Shown piece by piece: positions 27,600-36,564 of a stretch of 64,000 nt of DNA. A program made the position numbers and the translations under genes. Source of the stretch: Vibrio penaeicida (lineage in GTDB: Bacteria; Pseudomonadota; Gammaproteobacteria; Enterobacterales; Vibrionaceae); assembly GCF_019977755.1 (NCBI RefSeq), contig NZ_AP025144.1, forward strand, positions 3,720,001 to 3,784,000, given 5' to 3'. The notes under the pieces were generated by a model. It saw nothing but the letters and a program-made list of their open reading frames with translations, had not been told where the DNA came from and made no database searches. Numbering within the stretch: the first letter of the stretch is position 1; every line of letters begins with the position of its first letter.

Positions 27600-30500
27600 G
27601 CCTGGAACAACTCCTCGATGATTTGGATGCTGCTGCAATACAGATTTGGGCAGAAGAAGGACAACTAAAATTCCGAGCGCCCCCGGGGGCACTGAATGAG
27701 CACCTTCGCGCTCGGTTGATAGAAATGAAACCCGTATTATTGCAGCGACTTAACGACAATGACAAAGGCAGTGACGCCGAGCGATTCGAACCGTTTCCTC
27801 AAACACCGATTCAGCAAGCTTATATGATTGGTCGGACCGATGCGTTAAGCCATGGCGGAATTGCCGCAAACAGCTACATTGAATTTGAACGCACAGACTT
27901 AAATATTGAATTTGCGGAAGCGGCACTGAACCAAGTCATCGCATCTCATGACATGTTAAGGACTGTACTCCTTCCCGATCGCCAACAAAAAGTGCTCCAA
28001 GAAGTACCGAGTTATGGTATTCCTGTGACAGATTTAACTGGTCGCAGCCCTGAGCAGCAGGAAGCGGAGCTCCAACGCATACGCAAAGATTTGTCAGAGA
28101 AAGTCCGAGATCCTGAGCAGTGGCCGCTATTCGATCTGCATATTAGCCGCACAGAGCAAGGTATTCGACTGCACTCTTGCGTTGACTTAATCGTACTGGA
28201 TGCGTGGAGCTGTCAACTGTTCTTCCAAGAATGGTTTCAACGTATTGAAGGGCAAGAACCTAGCCCAGCACCACAACTGCGTTTTCGCGATCTGATGGTC
28301 AGCCAATATGCGAGTGACAAAAGTGACGCAATTCATTATTGGAAAAACGCGCTGACCACCCTGCCAGATGCCCCTAACCTACCTGCACCCTTTAAGGGAA
28401 GGCGCAACACAGGGCAGTTCAAACGCTTCCATTATCACCTACCTGAAAAGGAGTGGGCAGCATTTCAAGCAACCTGCCGCGAGCACAAATTAACGCCCAC
28501 CAGCGCACTGGCTACGGTATTTGCGAACAGCTTGTCCTGTTGGAGTGCCAATGAAGACCTAACACTTAATGTCACCTTGTTTAACCGCCCGCCCGGAGAC
28601 GAAGACATTAATCGCGTATTGGGTGAGTTCACCAACACCACATTGCTCAGCTTCGACAAAATGAACCTTAGTTTCGAAGCACAGGTAGGCAGGACGCAAA
28701 ACCAGCTACTTGAACGTCTTGAACACAGTGATTTATCTGGAGTGGAGATTGTTCGTGAGTTGGCAAGACAACGAGCGGACTACAGTAAATCCCTGATGCC
28801 AGTTGTTTTTACAAGCTTGCTTATCGGAGAAGATGGCGCACCACAAAAATCCCTAGGCTGGGAACAGGTTTATGGTATCAGCCAAACACCACAAGTCACA
28901 CTCGATCACCAGATATACGAAGAGCATGGTGGGATAAACCTAAATTGGGACGTGGCTGAATCAGCGATTGATTTAGATGCCGCAGAAGAGGCGTTCGATC
29001 ACTATCGTTTGCAGATTGATGCTTTAGCCAATCAACCAGAATCTTGGCGACAACCGTTATCCAGAGATCTGCCAGCATCTCAGTCAAAGGCGCGAAATCG
29101 TATCCACGCTAAAAATGGCGTTCTCCCCACGGGTGGACTCACTGATGATTTTTGGTTGAATTTACCCAACACAGCCACACAGCCTGCCATTTTTAGCCCA
29201 GAGGGTACGTTGAGTTACGAGCAATTGGCTTGCTGGGCGGTATCCATCAGCGAGAAATTGAAAGCTTGCGGGGTGTCACAAGGTGACCGTGTACTTATTG
29301 CTATGGAGAAAAGCCCCAAGCAAATCGCCGCCGTGTTGTCCGTCCTTTACCTTGGGGGAGTCTACGTGCCTGTATCTCCAGACCAACCCCGAGCACGTAT
29401 GCACGCCATATGCGAACAATCCGCCCCGAAAGCGGTGCTTTGCAGTGCCTCTTTAGAACTCGATACCGTCCCAGAAATTGTTGTGTCGCCCTCTAGCGAT
29501 GACACCTCTCAGCCACTAGAAAATCTGGTAAGGCAACGCTGCCCATTACAGGCAGAACAACCCGCCTATATCATTTTCACATCAGGCTCGACAGGCACAC
29601 CCAAAGGCGTCTGTATGCAGCATGGCGCGGTGTTGAATACACTCCATGATATGCAGCAACGCTTTGGTTTGCAGCCCTCAGATCGAGTGTTTGCGTTATC
29701 CAACCTTAGCTTTGATCTTTCAGTTTACGACATCTTCGGTACCTTAAACTTTGGCGCTGCATTGGTGCTGCCTGCTCCTGCCCAAGAGCGGAATCCGGAA
29801 CACTGGGCAGACATGATGAGCCAGTATAACGTTAGCATTTGGAATTCGGTTCCCGCGCTGTTGCAAATGCTGATCGTTTGGTTGCGTAACGCTAACCGCA
29901 AAATGACGCCGAGCCTCAGGTTGGCGCTTGTTAGTGGTGACTGGGTTCCAATGACTCAGGGAGCAGAGCTGAAAGCGCTGTCAGAAGCAAAGTTAATCGC
30001 ATTGGGCGGTGCCACTGAAGCCGCCATCTGGTCGAATTGGCAGGACGTGGCTGAGCAAACAGAAGACTGGCTAACGGTGCCCTACGGACAACCATTATCT
30101 GGGCAATATTATCGTGTACTGGATACCTATGGCGCAGACAGACCAAACCTTGTGCCGGGAGCGCTGTATATCGGCGGTCTAGGATTGGCTCGTGAGTATT
30201 GGCAAGATGAAGAAAAGACATCGTCTTCCTTCATACTCAATCCATCCAGTGAGTATCCATTAGAACGGCTATACAAGACTGGGGACTACGGACGATTCTG
30301 GCAAGATGTGACCTTGGAATTCCTTGGACGCCGCGATCAGCAAGTGAAAATTGGGGGGCATCGTATTGAACTGGGCGAAATCATTCACGCCTTAGAAAGT
30401 CACCCTGACGTTTCGCGAGCCATTGCGATTGTTCGCGATGGCACGTTATTGGCCTATGCGGTGACCACCGTGAATGAAACGTCACTTCAGCAACATTGTG

Positions 30501-30889
30501 CCCGTTTATTACCAAACTACATGCTGCCTAAACGCATCGGTACGCTCACCAAACTGCCACTCTCCGCAAATGGCAAAGTGGATACAAAAGCGCTCCCCGC
30601 TCTATCAGCCACTAAATCGATAAAATCCGCCAAAAGCCGCTCTCGAAAAGATAGCTTGGTTGCAAAAATTCTTAAAAGAAAATTGGGCATTAAAAATCTC
30701 GATCCCCAAATGAATTTCTTTGAGCTTGGCTTATCTTCTGTCGATTTGGTCGAGGCTCATGGTCAACTAAATGCGGAGCTGCCGTTCGATGTACCGGTCA
30801 CGGATCTTTTCACCCATACGACGGTCAGTGCCTTAGACGTGCACATCGCAACCTTAGTTGAACAGCACTCATTAGGTCAGCCCGCATGA
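27596..30889 (+). CDS. NRPS module with TubC docking domain: Cy-A(Cys)-PCP
   Basis: 1097 residues. Residues 1-50 are a TubC-type docking domain (IQIWAEEGQLKFRAPPGAL). Cy is about 60-480 with DLIVLDAWS as DxxxxDxxS near 195. A is about 520-990 (FTSGSTGTPKG near 661; FDLSVYDIFG). PCP Ser is near 1046 (LGLSSVDL). The pocket residues read D-L-Y-N-L-S-L-I-W-K, the classical cysteine code of pyochelin- and yersiniabactin-type A domains. It should therefore condense and cyclise cysteine to a thiazoline. It has no methyltransferase, epimerase or TE. The start overlaps the upstream stop by 4 bp. The stop overlaps a 37-codon reading frame that bridges to the ligase gene. Confidence 0.94.
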   Translation: MSLEQLLDDLDAAAIQIWAEEGQLKFRAPPGALNEHLRARLIEMKPVLLQRLNDNDKGSDAERFEPFPQTPIQQAYMIGRTDALSHGGIAANSYIEFERTDLNIEFAEAALNQVIASHDMLRTVLLPDRQQKVLQEVPSYGIPVTDLTGRSPEQQEAELQRIRKDLSEKVRDPEQWPLFDLHISRTEQGIRLHSCVDLIVLDAWSCQLFFQEWFQRIEGQEPSPAPQLRFRDLMVSQYASDKSDAIHYWKNALTTLPDAPNLPAPFKGRRNTGQFKRFHYHLPEKEWAAFQATCREHKLTPTSALATVFANSLSCWSANEDLTLNVTLFNRPPGDEDINRVLGEFTNTTLLSFDKMNLSFEAQVGRTQNQLLERLEHSDLSGVEIVRELARQRADYSKSLMPVVFTSLLIGEDGAPQKSLGWEQVYGISQTPQVTLDHQIYEEHGGINLNWDVAESAIDLDAAEEAFDHYRLQIDALANQPESWRQPLSRDLPASQSKARNRIHAKNGVLPTGGLTDDFWLNLPNTATQPAIFSPEGTLSYEQLACWAVSISEKLKACGVSQGDRVLIAMEKSPKQIAAVLSVLYLGGVYVPVSPDQPRARMHAICEQSAPKAVLCSASLELDTVPEIVVSPSSDDTSQPLENLVRQRCPLQAEQPAYIIFTSGSTGTPKGVCMQHGAVLNTLHDMQQRFGLQPSDRVFALSNLSFDLSVYDIFGTLNFGAALVLPAPAQERNPEHWADMMSQYNVSIWNSVPALLQMLIVWLRNANRKMTPSLRLALVSGDWVPMTQGAELKALSEAKLIALGGATEAAIWSNWQDVAEQTEDWLTVPYGQPLSGQYYRVLDTYGADRPNLVPGALYIGGLGLAREYWQDEEKTSSSFILNPSSEYPLERLYKTGDYGRFWQDVTLEFLGRRDQQVKIGGHRIELGEIIHALESHPDVSRAIAIVRDGTLLAYAVTTVNETSLQQHCARLLPNYMLPKRIGTLTKLPLSANGKVDTKALPALSATKSIKSAKSRSRKDSLVAKILKRKLGIKNLDPQMNFFELGLSSVDLVEAHGQLNAELPFDVPVTDLFTHTTVSALDVHIATLVEQHSLGQPA

Positions 30890-30999
30890 ATAAACACACG
30901 TTTTTGCCGCCGCTGGGAATGTTAAAGGCAGCCCAATCCACTCTCGCCTTTCCAATCAAGATCTCTGAATTTGAGGACGTAGACCATCATGTATTCTAA
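30886..30999 (+). CDS. Possible micro-ORF (37 codons) bridging two operon genes
   Basis: The ATG overlaps the stop of the upstream NRPS as ATGA. The frame runs to a TAA at 30997-30999, 11 bp inside the next gene, so it is coupled at both ends. The peptide begins MNKHTFLPP and ends EDVDHHVF; it has no signal peptide and matches no family I know. It could be a real small protein, a translational coupler that carries ribosomes across the 99-bp gap, or the eroded start of a lost gene (a thioesterase or reductase would be expected in such clusters). It is not proven to be expressed. Confidence 0.35.
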   Translation: MNKHTFLPPLGMLKAAQSTLAFPIKISEFEDVDHHVF

Positions 31000-32614
31000 A
31001 AAGCGTCAATTGCTGGAACAAAAATGCCCAGACTTTCCTCCTGAGTTAATTGAGCATTATCGCTCTGAAGGATATTGGTTAAACGATACGTTTGACGTTT
31101 CTCTCAAAGAGATGGCGAAAAAATACGGTGACAGACCAGCGCTCACTGAAGGCGATGTAACGATATCGTACGCAGATTTGTCGAATCGAGTAGAGAGCTT
31201 GACCCACGGTTACCTCCAACTAGGTTTGCAGCCGGGTGATGTTGTCGTCGTGCAACTTCCCAATAGTATTCGTTTCGTGGAAAGCCTTTTCGCGCTAACT
31301 CGAATCGGCGTTGTACCGGTTCTTGCACTGACGGCATACCGCAAGCTGGAAATTGAACAATTCTGTCGATTTACTGGTGCAAAAGCTTACATTGTTGCCG
31401 ATCAATTCGGGGGATTTGACTTTCGTAAGCTCGCCGCCGAATTGCAGGCAGAGCTTCCCGAGCTAGAGCATGTCGTGGTTGACGGGATTCCAGATAGCCA
31501 TCAAATAGGGTTCAATCAGCTCAATGTTACCCCCACTGATTTACCTGAAGTGCCAACGCCCCATCAAGTGGCTGTCTTTCAAATTTCCGGTGGCACAACG
31601 GGTATTCCAAAGTTGATACCTCGCCGACACCAAGAATATCTGCATAACATGCGCTGCGCGGCTAAGGCGAGCAATATCCACTCAGGCAGTGTGTACCTTT
31701 GCGTTCTCCCTATTGCGCACAACTTTACTTTTGCTTGTCCGGGCATCATGGCAACTCTGCTTGAAGGTGGTCACGTCATCATTACAAACAGCCCAGAGCC
31801 CGAACATTGCTTTGATTTGATTCAGCGCCATAACGTCACTGTGACCTCACTTGTTCCCCCTCTCGCTCAAGTCTGGGTGGCTAATGCGCAACCACAAAAG
31901 CTGCAAAGCTTGCAGGTATTGCAAGTGGGTGGCGCTAAATTGGCGGAAGAGGCTGCCCGTCGGATTTCGCCTGCGCTTGGGTGCACCTTGCAGCAAGTGT
32001 TTGGCATGGCAGAAGGCTTGGTGTGCTTCACTCAACTGGATGGCAGCGCGGATCATATCTGTAAAACACAAGGCTACCCGATGAGTCCGGGCGATGAAGT
32101 AAGAGTCGTCGATAACGAAGGGAACCTCGTTGCACCTGGTGAGAAGGGGCTCATACAAGTTCGGGGACCTTATACCATGCGAGGTTATTTTGGCATGCCG
32201 GACAAAAATGCCGAGTCCTTCACGGCAGACGGTTTTTACGTTTCTGGCGATTTAGTTGAACAAGGCGAGGATGGTGCTATTACGGTTGTGGGTCGCCAGA
32301 AAGAACAAATTAACCGAGGCGGAGAAAAGTTGTCTGGTGAAGAGTTAGAAAATGTCCTGCTTGGTCATGAGGGTGTGCTTGATGCCGTTGTCGTCGGCTT
32401 GCCAGACACACTACTGGGTGAGCGGATTTGCGCTTTTGTGATTCCAAAAGTAGAGGCGTTGAGCACCTTAAAATTAAAACGCCACCTCAAAGAACAAGGT
32501 GTCGCAGCCTTCAAAATGCCTGATGAGTTTCGCTTTATCGAACGATTCCCTGAAACAGGGGTCGGCAAGGTAAACAAAGTGGTCCTACGTAAAAAGCTAA
32601 GCGAAGAGGTGTAA
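30989..32614 (+). CDS. Salicyl-AMP ligase (YbtE/PchD/DhbE family)
   Basis: 541 residues, a stand-alone aryl-acid adenylating enzyme that activates salicylate and loads it on the aryl carrier protein. Visible motifs: ISGGTTGIPKLIPR (A3), VFGMAEGLVC (A5), GFYVSGDLV and VVGRQKEQINRGGEK (A7-A8), and GVGKVNK (A10). The aryl-binding loop reads HNFTFACPG: salicylate ligases such as PchD and YbtE carry Cys at this position, where 2,3-dihydroxybenzoate ligases (EntE, DhbE) carry Ser, so salicylate is favoured. This agrees with the PchB gene 2 bp downstream. The start overlaps the bridging micro-ORF. Length is normal for the family. Confidence 0.93.
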   Translation: MYSKKRQLLEQKCPDFPPELIEHYRSEGYWLNDTFDVSLKEMAKKYGDRPALTEGDVTISYADLSNRVESLTHGYLQLGLQPGDVVVVQLPNSIRFVESLFALTRIGVVPVLALTAYRKLEIEQFCRFTGAKAYIVADQFGGFDFRKLAAELQAELPELEHVVVDGIPDSHQIGFNQLNVTPTDLPEVPTPHQVAVFQISGGTTGIPKLIPRRHQEYLHNMRCAAKASNIHSGSVYLCVLPIAHNFTFACPGIMATLLEGGHVIITNSPEPEHCFDLIQRHNVTVTSLVPPLAQVWVANAQPQKLQSLQVLQVGGAKLAEEAARRISPALGCTLQQVFGMAEGLVCFTQLDGSADHICKTQGYPMSPGDEVRVVDNEGNLVAPGEKGLIQVRGPYTMRGYFGMPDKNAESFTADGFYVSGDLVEQGEDGAITVVGRQKEQINRGGEKLSGEELENVLLGHEGVLDAVVVGLPDTLLGERICAFVIPKVEALSTLKLKRHLKEQGVAAFKMPDEFRFIERFPETGVGKVNKVVLRKKLSEEV

Positions 32615-32616
32615 GC

Positions 32617-32946
32617 ATGACCATCAAACTCACATCACGTGACATCGGAATTGACGCAGAGACTCCTGATGACTGCAAGTCTTTGGGCGATGTTCGCCAA
32701 GCCATCGACACGATAGACAAACAAATCATCCAGTTGCTTGGTATGCGTAAAGGTTATGTTTTAAGTGCCGCGCAATTCAAAGAAACAGCCGAAGCAATAC
32801 CCGCTCCAGAGCGAGTAGCGGCGATGTTGAAGGCTCGCCAATGCTGGAGTAAAGAGGCCGAGTTGTCCGAAGATTTCATCGTGCCCTTATACGCACAAAT
32901 CATTCAGTGGTTTATCCAACAACAAACCCATTTCTGGCACAAATAG
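32617..32946 (+). CDS. pchB: Isochorismate pyruvate lyase (PchB-like, chorismate mutase fold)
   Basis: 109 residues, all-helical AroQ fold. It aligns along its whole length with PchB of Pseudomonas: TPDDCKSLGDVRQAID, then LLGMRKGYV, AAQFK, AIPAPERVAAMLKAR and YAQIIQWFI. These carry the active-site Arg, Arg, Lys and Gln of the family. It converts isochorismate to salicylate and pyruvate, feeding the ligase encoded just upstream. An isochorismate synthase (PchA-like) is needed and is not in the window; it probably lies beyond the left edge. The two-enzyme route is that of pyochelin, not the single salicylate synthase of yersiniabactin or piscibactin. Confidence 0.93.
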   Translation: MTIKLTSRDIGIDAETPDDCKSLGDVRQAIDTIDKQIIQLLGMRKGYVLSAAQFKETAEAIPAPERVAAMLKARQCWSKEAELSEDFIVPLYAQIIQWFIQQQTHFWHK

Positions 32947-32959
32947 TATGAGGAATAAA

Positions 32960-35900
32960 ATGACTAACCAAACGGAATTACACAGTTGGAGCCAGAATCG
33001 CTTGATTGGCTTTGCAGCAGAAGTGTTGGAAGCGGAACCCGACGAGTTCAGTACGACAGAAAATCTTATCGAATTAGGGTTGAGCTCCCTTACCCTAATG
33101 CGCCTATGCAGCCAATTAGAGCAAGACGGTATTCACGTCAGTTTTAGTGCAATGGCAGAAGCCGGTTCCATTGAAGGTTGGCAAAAAGTCATCGAAGCAT
33201 CATTGGAAAAAGCCCACGAAACCGAACAAGTACCCACTGTCGTTCCATCAACAAAAACAACCAACGATACCTTCCCACTCACACATGTACAGCGTGCTTA
33301 CTGGTTGGGTAGAAACCCTCACTTTGAATTAGGTGGTGTCGCCGCCCACGGCTATCTGGAGATTGAGGCTGAGTCGATTTCGCCAGAACCACTGCAGGAT
33401 GCGCTGAATAGAGTCATTACAGCGAACCCGATGCTTCGTGCCATCATTACTGAAGATGGTGAACAAAAAGTGTTTGAGCAGGTAGACGCCTACCAGATTC
33501 CTTTACATGACCATACTCACTTGGGTGATGCTACAGCACATGAAAAGCGGGAAGATATTCGCAAAGAGCTTTGGCAACAAGTGCTGCCCGCTGATCGCTG
33601 GCCACTATTTGAAATCCAGCTCAACCGTATGCCCCAAAACCGCTGGGTAATACACATTAGTTTCGACATACTCGTGTTCGACCTTTGGTCGCTAGAAATA
33701 TGGGTCGACCAATGGTGGAATGCGTACAAGGATCCGACGGCACCCATTCCGACCACACAATCCCAATTCAGCGATCATGTCGAGCACTTAGTCGCATTAC
33801 GAGAAAGTCCAAAATATCAGGCTGCCGAAGCATACTGGGAAGAGCGATTAAAAAACTTTCCAGTGGGTCCCGAACTTCCATTACTGGCAAGCCCAGCAGA
33901 ATTCGGTATTCCTCAATTTGAACGCAAGCAAATTCGATTACAAAAAGAAACCTGGTTAAAGGTGCAGGAACAAGCAAACAAACGTGGCTTGACCGCTTCC
34001 GCACTACTCATGGCCGTGTATGGTAGGTTGCTGGCAGTATGGGCAACACAGCCTCATTTTTGTTTGGTAACAACCCTGTTTTCGCGCGACCATGCAAGTG
34101 AAGACATGCTAAGCGTGATTGGTGATTTTACTTCCCTGATGCTCCTAGAAATCGACTGCGCAGCGGCATCAAACATGAGTGAATTAGCCAAGGGTGTACA
34201 GTCGCAACTTTGGCGTGATTTAGATCATCGAGCCTTAAGCGGTGTAGAAGTGTTAGCCAAGTTAGCAGCACGAGAAAATACCCCAGGGCGAGCACTTGAA
34301 TCGCCGTTTGTGTTCACTAGTGCACTCGGTACTGGACGAAGTTATTTGGATGCTTTTGGTCAATTTGGCAAGGTGGTCGATGCTGCCGTGCAAACACCTC
34401 AATTACTTGTCGATCACCAAGCGTTGGAAGAGAACGGCGACCTAGTATTGAACTGGGATTATGTTTCTCAGGCTTTTTCTGAGGATCAAGTTGCGAGCAT
34501 GACACAAGTTCAACTGAGTTGGTTAACAGCGCTCGCGGAAAGCGATGCTTGGGAGACTTCCGAACTCTTTGCGTCGACCGCAAGCAACTGGCAGCGAGTT
34601 GAACAGAACTCGACCGACTGGCAACCCACCGTTCAGCACCAGTTCTTACACGGGCCATTCATTGAAAGCGCAGCCCGTACACCAGATGCCATTGCGGTGA
34701 TTAATGAAGATGTGTCGATCAGTTATCAGGCTCTCGATCGAGCCAGTGATGCATTGGGTTTACAGCTTCAGGAAATGGGAGCGAAATCGGGTGATTTTAT
34801 TGTTGTCCATATGCCAAAAGGCTGGCAGCAGATAGTCGCTGTATTGGCGATACTAAAAACAGGCGCGACTTACGTGCCCGTGGACCCCAAACTGCCACCG
34901 CAGCGCGTTTCAGATATTCTCAAGCAGACCACTGCCCAAACAATGCTGGTCGCTGACGCAAACATTGATACACACGGACTGGAATCCATCACCGTTACCA
35001 AATCGATGCTGGAATTAAAACCCAGCGCCAAGCCAGTCAACTCGACTACCTCTGAAGATCTGGCTTATGTGTTGTTCACTTCCGGTTCTACGGGAACCCC
35101 GAAAGGCGTCATGATTGAGCATCGTTCAGCGCTAAATACCGTTACAGATGTATGTGAACGAAATCATTTGCGCTCACTCGATCGTTGCTTGATGGTGTCG
35201 TCACTATCTTTTGATCTTTCTGTGTACGATGTGTTTGGCATTTTAGGTGTTGGCGGAGCCGTGGTGATTCCTACCAATGAACGCGCCACGGACCCAGAAC
35301 ACTGGCATGATCTGATTATTCAAAAAGAAGTGACCGTGTGGAACTCCGTACCCGCGTTATTGCAGCTTTACGTCGACTTTTTGAAAGGAAAGAATACGTT
35401 AAATAACTTAACCAGCTTAAACCATGTGTTCCTTTCTGGGGATCGCATTCCACTGGAATTGTGTCGAAGTGTCAAAACGCACGCGCCTCAATGCAATCTC
35501 GTTTCTATGGGTGGACCGACCGAAACCTCTATTTGGTGTGTCGAGCACGTGGTCAAAGACATTGATCCTGCTTGGACATCGATTCCTTACGGAGTTCCTC
35601 TGTCAAATCACCAAATCCACATCCTAGACCACGCTCTGAATCCTCGTCCTGATGGGGTACCGGGTGAAATGTATATCAGCGGCCTTGGGGTAGGGCGTGG
35701 TTATTGTAATGATAAAGAGAAGACGGACGCGACTTTCATTACTCATCCCATCTCTGGTGAACGCTTATATCGAAGTGGAGACTGGGGACGATGGGATCAG
35801 GAAAAAGGCTGGATCGAATTTCTTGGGCGCTCTGATGGTCAGGTTAAACTCAATGGACTGCGCTTAGAGTTAGGGGAAGTTGAAACACTGATGACACGTC

Positions 35901-36481
35901 ACTCAGAGGTCGATATGGCGTGTGCTCTTGTGGTAAGCGATGGAAGCAAGGGCGACCGATTAGTGGGATTTGCCCGACGACAAACACCATCATTGACCGA
36001 AGCCGACCTGCAAAGCTGGCTGTCCAGCCATTTACTGCCTTCGTTTGTGCCTGGAGTGATCCTCTTTTTGGATGAGTTTCCTTTAAACCCTAACGGCAAG
36101 ATCGATCGTAAATCATTGCTTATCCATGTCCAAAAGGATTTGGGGAGAAGGTCGCAAAACCATCGTGCGGCTGGCGAAGAAGAACAGAAAGTCATGGCTA
36201 TCTGGAGCGAATTGCTTGGTCACGACATTGATGATCCTGAAAGCAACTTTTTCAGTGTGGGCGGGAATTCTTTACTCGCAACTCGACTGTCCACCATGTT
36301 GTCAGAGGTAAGCCCTACTCCAGTTTCAACAATCAAAGTTTTTGAGTGCCCCACCGTATCCCAGCAAAGCCGTTTATTGCTCGGAAACGATACTGATACG
36401 CCAGCTCGTTCGGCAAAAAACAATGCATCAAGTCGACGAGAAAGACAACAAAAGTTGAGGCGTCTGAGAAAAAGTAATTGA
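32960..36481 (+). CDS. Starter NRPS: ArCP-Cy-A(Cys)-PCP (PchE/HMWP2-like)
   Basis: About 1173 residues. Residues 1-80 are an aryl carrier protein (LGLSSLTLMRL, Ser near 42) that should accept salicylate from the ligase. Cy is about 95-530 (DILVFDLWS near 236). A is about 555-1010 (FTSGSTGTPKG near 705; FDLSVYDVFG); the pocket reads D-L-Y-N-F-S-M-I-W-K, near the cysteine code. PCP Ser is near 1100 (VGGNSLLATRL). No epimerase or methyltransferase is embedded, unlike PchE and HMWP2. The C-terminal 20 residues are very basic (RRERQQKLRRLRK), a possible match for the acidic N-terminus of the oxidase-bearing NRPS. Start: I prefer the ATG at 32960 (AGGA, 6 bp) over the in-frame ATG at 32948. Last gene of the operon. 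Confidence 0.93.
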   Translation: MTNQTELHSWSQNRLIGFAAEVLEAEPDEFSTTENLIELGLSSLTLMRLCSQLEQDGIHVSFSAMAEAGSIEGWQKVIEASLEKAHETEQVPTVVPSTKTTNDTFPLTHVQRAYWLGRNPHFELGGVAAHGYLEIEAESISPEPLQDALNRVITANPMLRAIITEDGEQKVFEQVDAYQIPLHDHTHLGDATAHEKREDIRKELWQQVLPADRWPLFEIQLNRMPQNRWVIHISFDILVFDLWSLEIWVDQWWNAYKDPTAPIPTTQSQFSDHVEHLVALRESPKYQAAEAYWEERLKNFPVGPELPLLASPAEFGIPQFERKQIRLQKETWLKVQEQANKRGLTASALLMAVYGRLLAVWATQPHFCLVTTLFSRDHASEDMLSVIGDFTSLMLLEIDCAAASNMSELAKGVQSQLWRDLDHRALSGVEVLAKLAARENTPGRALESPFVFTSALGTGRSYLDAFGQFGKVVDAAVQTPQLLVDHQALEENGDLVLNWDYVSQAFSEDQVASMTQVQLSWLTALAESDAWETSELFASTASNWQRVEQNSTDWQPTVQHQFLHGPFIESAARTPDAIAVINEDVSISYQALDRASDALGLQLQEMGAKSGDFIVVHMPKGWQQIVAVLAILKTGATYVPVDPKLPPQRVSDILKQTTAQTMLVADANIDTHGLESITVTKSMLELKPSAKPVNSTTSEDLAYVLFTSGSTGTPKGVMIEHRSALNTVTDVCERNHLRSLDRCLMVSSLSFDLSVYDVFGILGVGGAVVIPTNERATDPEHWHDLIIQKEVTVWNSVPALLQLYVDFLKGKNTLNNLTSLNHVFLSGDRIPLELCRSVKTHAPQCNLVSMGGPTETSIWCVEHVVKDIDPAWTSIPYGVPLSNHQIHILDHALNPRPDGVPGEMYISGLGVGRGYCNDKEKTDATFITHPISGERLYRSGDWGRWDQEKGWIEFLGRSDGQVKLNGLRLELGEVETLMTRHSEVDMACALVVSDGSKGDRLVGFARRQTPSLTEADLQSWLSSHLLPSFVPGVILFLDEFPLNPNGKIDRKSLLIHVQKDLGRRSQNHRAAGEEEQKVMAIWSELLGHDIDDPESNFFSVGGNSLLATRLSTMLSEVSPTPVSTIKVFECPTVSQQSRLLLGNDTDTPARSAKNNASSRRERQQKLRRLRKSN

Positions 36482-36501
36482 TAACCAGAGTATACGATGC
36501 G

Positions 36502-36537
36502 TAAAAAAACAGAAGCTAAGTCGCTTCTGTTTTTTTA
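36502..36537. terminator. Bidirectional intrinsic terminator
   Basis: An 8-bp stem ACAGAAGC/GCTTCTGT with loop TAAGTC, flanked by an A-run on the left and a T-run on the right. It serves both the rightward NRPS operon and the convergent leftward secreted-protein operon. Confidence 0.9.
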
Positions 36538-36564
36538 TGAAGGGTACTTAATTCAGAGTTAACG

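Noticed and set aside
1..36481. Identification of the cluster as yersiniabactin or piscibactin
   Set aside because: PchB instead of a single salicylate synthase, a thiazoline oxidase, three Cys modules and a PfaD-MaoC fusion do not fit either cluster.
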